Position numbers and translations under genes: made by a program. Positions 15,154-16,179 of a stretch of 16,179 nt of DNA are shown piece after piece. The stretch lies in NCBI GenBank assembly GCA_030607835.1, contig JAUWJE010000010.1:1-16179 (forward strand). The letters are read 5' to 3'. The DNA is from Candidatus Fermentibacterota bacterium (GTDB lineage: Bacteria > Fermentibacterota > Fermentibacteria > Fermentibacterales > JCC-6). The notes under the pieces are model-generated. The model ran no database searches and had not been told where the DNA came from. It saw nothing but the letters and a program-made list of their open reading frames with translations. Each line of letters opens with the position of its first letter. Within the stretch, counting starts at the first letter, position 1.

Positions 15154-16001
15154 GCAGCCTCTGCTGACCTGCACAGGGTATAATTCCCTGTCAGTACTTG
15201 TGAGAAAGCTACTGCCTCGCTTTCCGTGCTGAAAAGCGCATAGAAGGTTGGGCCGGATCCTGATAACCCCCAGTTTTCACAGGAGTTTTTCAGAAAACGC
15301 GCCAGCTCTTCTATTTCAGGGAAGTGTTTCTCAAGCAGTGGTAGAAAATCATTCCACAAATTATGCGGGAAAATCTTACCCTCATGCCATACTGCTGACG
15401 AGGCTGAATAATGCTTATAAACACCATTGTTTGTCAAGGACAGATCCATTCTGTCCCATGCCCTGTATGCCCATGCTGTTGAAACCGTGACGGAAGGATG
15501 AAGAAGAACAGCATGGAAAGGAACTGAAGGAACAGGTGTTATTCTTTCCCCTCTTCCTTCGATAAGCGCGGTACCGCCATGCAGGAAGAATGGAACATCA
15601 CTGCCAAGAACTAAGGCAATGTTCAAAAGATCCAGAGTTGGTCTGGCAGTAAGAGTTTTTAGACCCAGAAGAACCGTTGCTGCATCGCTGCTGCCGCCTC
15701 CAAGACCAGCCTCCGATGGGATTCTTTTTACAAGTTCTATTTCCAAATCCAGGTTCTTTTCTGAAAACTCAAGAAAGAGAGCTGCTGCTTTCCAGGCAAG
15801 ATTTGAAGAATCGGACGGTACTCTATCATCTGAGCATGTTAATGAGATATCACCGCTTCCTGGTTTTGCGATAATATGGATAGTGTCATGAAGTGATATC
15901 TCCTGGAATATGCTGCGAAGATCGTGAAAACCATCTGATCGCGAACCTAATATTCTCAATCCCAGATTTATTTTCGCAGGTGCGATCAGCGAAATATTCA
16001 C
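15132..16001 (-). CDS. ispE: 4-diphosphocytidyl-2-C-methyl-D-erythritol kinase
   Basis: IspE phosphorylates CDP-methylerythritol with ATP in the MEP isoprenoid pathway. The 289 residues fit the family. GHMP-kinase motifs are PAKINLGLRI (8-17, with Lys10), the ATP loop PSEAGLGGGSSDAA (95-108), GSDVPFFLHGG with Asp135, and GLSGSGPTFYALF (245-257). The GTG at 16001 is chosen because NISLIAPAKINL is where the family normally starts and it forms a GTGA overlap with the upstream gene. The in-frame ATG at 16061 would add 20 unrelated residues. The stop TAA lies inside the tRNA-Gln gene. The upstream neighbour is prenyl-phosphate-related, so isoprenoid supply and use are adjacent. Confidence 0.95.
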   Translation of the reverse strand: MNISLIAPAKINLGLRILGSRSDGFHDLRSIFQEISLHDTIHIIAKPGSGDISLTCSDDRVPSDSSNLAWKAAALFLEFSEKNLDLEIELVKRIPSEAGLGGGSSDAATVLLGLKTLTARPTLDLLNIALVLGSDVPFFLHGGTALIEGRGERITPVPSVPFHAVLLHPSVTVSTAWAYRAWDRMDLSLTNNGVYKHYSASSAVWHEGKIFPHNLWNDFLPLLEKHFPEIEELARFLKNSCENWGLSGSGPTFYALFSTESEAVAFSQVLTGNYTLCRSAEAAGASSNG

Positions 16002-16179
16002 ACCGGAACAGATCCTGTTCCGGGAAACAATTTCAGTGCAAGAACGACTGTAATCACCCATAGCAGAATATTAATCAGGAGAGGCTTGTCAGTGAGAAGG
16101 ATTCTGTCAGGACTGCCGCCATGACCTTTAATATGTATAAGATAGAGATACCTGAATACGCCATAAGCCACAAACGGGA
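15998..16179 (-). CDS. UbiA-family prenyl-phosphate phosphoribosyltransferase-like protein, C-terminal end (5' part beyond window)
   Basis: The last 59 residues of a membrane protein are present. They read PFVAYGVFRYLYL, IHIKGHGGSPDRILLTDKP, then the hydrophobic LLINILLWVITVVLALKLF, and end GTGSVPV. The FRYLYL...GGSP...LLTDKPLL pattern is the C-terminus of the decaprenyl-phosphate phosphoribosyltransferase-like branch of the UbiA superfamily, which moves a phosphoribosyl group to a polyprenyl phosphate in the inner membrane. Catalytic Asp-rich loops would be upstream and cannot be checked. The TGA overlaps the ispE GTG by four bases. Confidence 0.75.
   Translation of the reverse strand, partial: PFVAYGVFRYLYLIHIKGHGGSPDRILLTDKPLLINILLWVITVVLALKLFPGTGSVPV
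16003..16023 (-). promoter_or_regulatory. Hairpin ending just before the ispE start codon
   Basis: A 9-bp perfect stem, CCGGAACAG with CTGTTCCGG, has a 3-base loop. It ends one base before the ispE GTG and contains the only AGGA-like ribosome-binding sequence. It lies in the 3' end of the upstream reading frame, so ribosomes translating that gene would open it. This suggests coupling of ispE translation to the upstream gene. The structure is seen; its role is inference. Confidence 0.45.

Noticed and set aside
16002..16061. Longer ispE from the ATG at 16061
   Set aside because: It would add 20 residues unlike the family N-terminus and overlap the upstream gene by 64 bases; the GTG at 16001 gives the normal start and a GTGA overlap.

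Overview
The window looks like a chromosomal segment from an uncultured Gram-negative bacterium of the FCB superphylum or a neighbouring candidate phylum. Fermentibacterota, Latescibacterota and WOR-3-like lineages are the best guesses, but this is inference from gene content and not a placement. The reasons are an outer-membrane barrel of the PorV/PorQ type, two proteins with GWxTD domains, C-terminal domains of the type IX secretion/FlgD-like kind, several lipoproteins with clear lipoboxes, and ordinary bacterial core genes. Base composition looks moderate, a little under 50% G+C by eye.

Region 1 (1-7960, + strand) is a co-directional envelope/secretion cluster. It holds the 3' end of a secreted protein with a fibronectin-like domain and a sorting-type C-terminus, a PorV/PorQ-like barrel, two overlapping GWxTD-domain proteins, a possible 28-codon coupled ORF, a large secreted protein with a type A sorting domain and what looks like an inactivated metallopeptidase domain, and a lipoprotein with a TPR-like start. 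A strong hairpin terminator closes it. Spacings are short and Shine-Dalgarno sites are strong, so it reads as one operon whose promoter lies outside the window.

Region 2 (about 7966-8809) is a small mobile element. It carries a REP-associated tyrosine transposase (Y1/HUH) gene flanked by copies of a 26-30 bp repeat, two direct copies on the left and one inverted copy on the right. The right end supplies the last codons and stop codon of the convergent beta-propeller lipoprotein gene.

Region 3 (8792-11888, - strand) is a three-gene unit read from right to left: a DnaQ-like exonuclease with an ExoX-type C-terminal domain, murA, and a TolB-like propeller lipoprotein. MurA has Asp in place of the usual catalytic-loop Cys, a change known to give fosfomycin insensitivity in other bacteria. 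A divergent gene (12053-13708, + strand) encodes a 551-residue lipoprotein of unknown function with its own promoter, and ends at a hairpin shared with the convergent pth.

Region 4 (13735-16179, - strand) is a housekeeping operon read from right to left: the C-terminus of a UbiA-family prenyl-phosphate phosphoribosyltransferase-like protein, ispE, tRNA-Gln(UUG), rplY (L25/CTC) and pth. The genes are very tightly packed: a GTGA overlap, an ispE stop codon inside the tRNA gene, and a pth TTG start three bases after the rplY stop. The prs gene that often sits between tRNA-Gln and rplY in other bacteria is absent. The genes of most interest are the secretion-linked cluster with its apparent pseudo-peptidase, the transposase element that rewrites a neighbour's C-terminus, and the MurA active-site variant.
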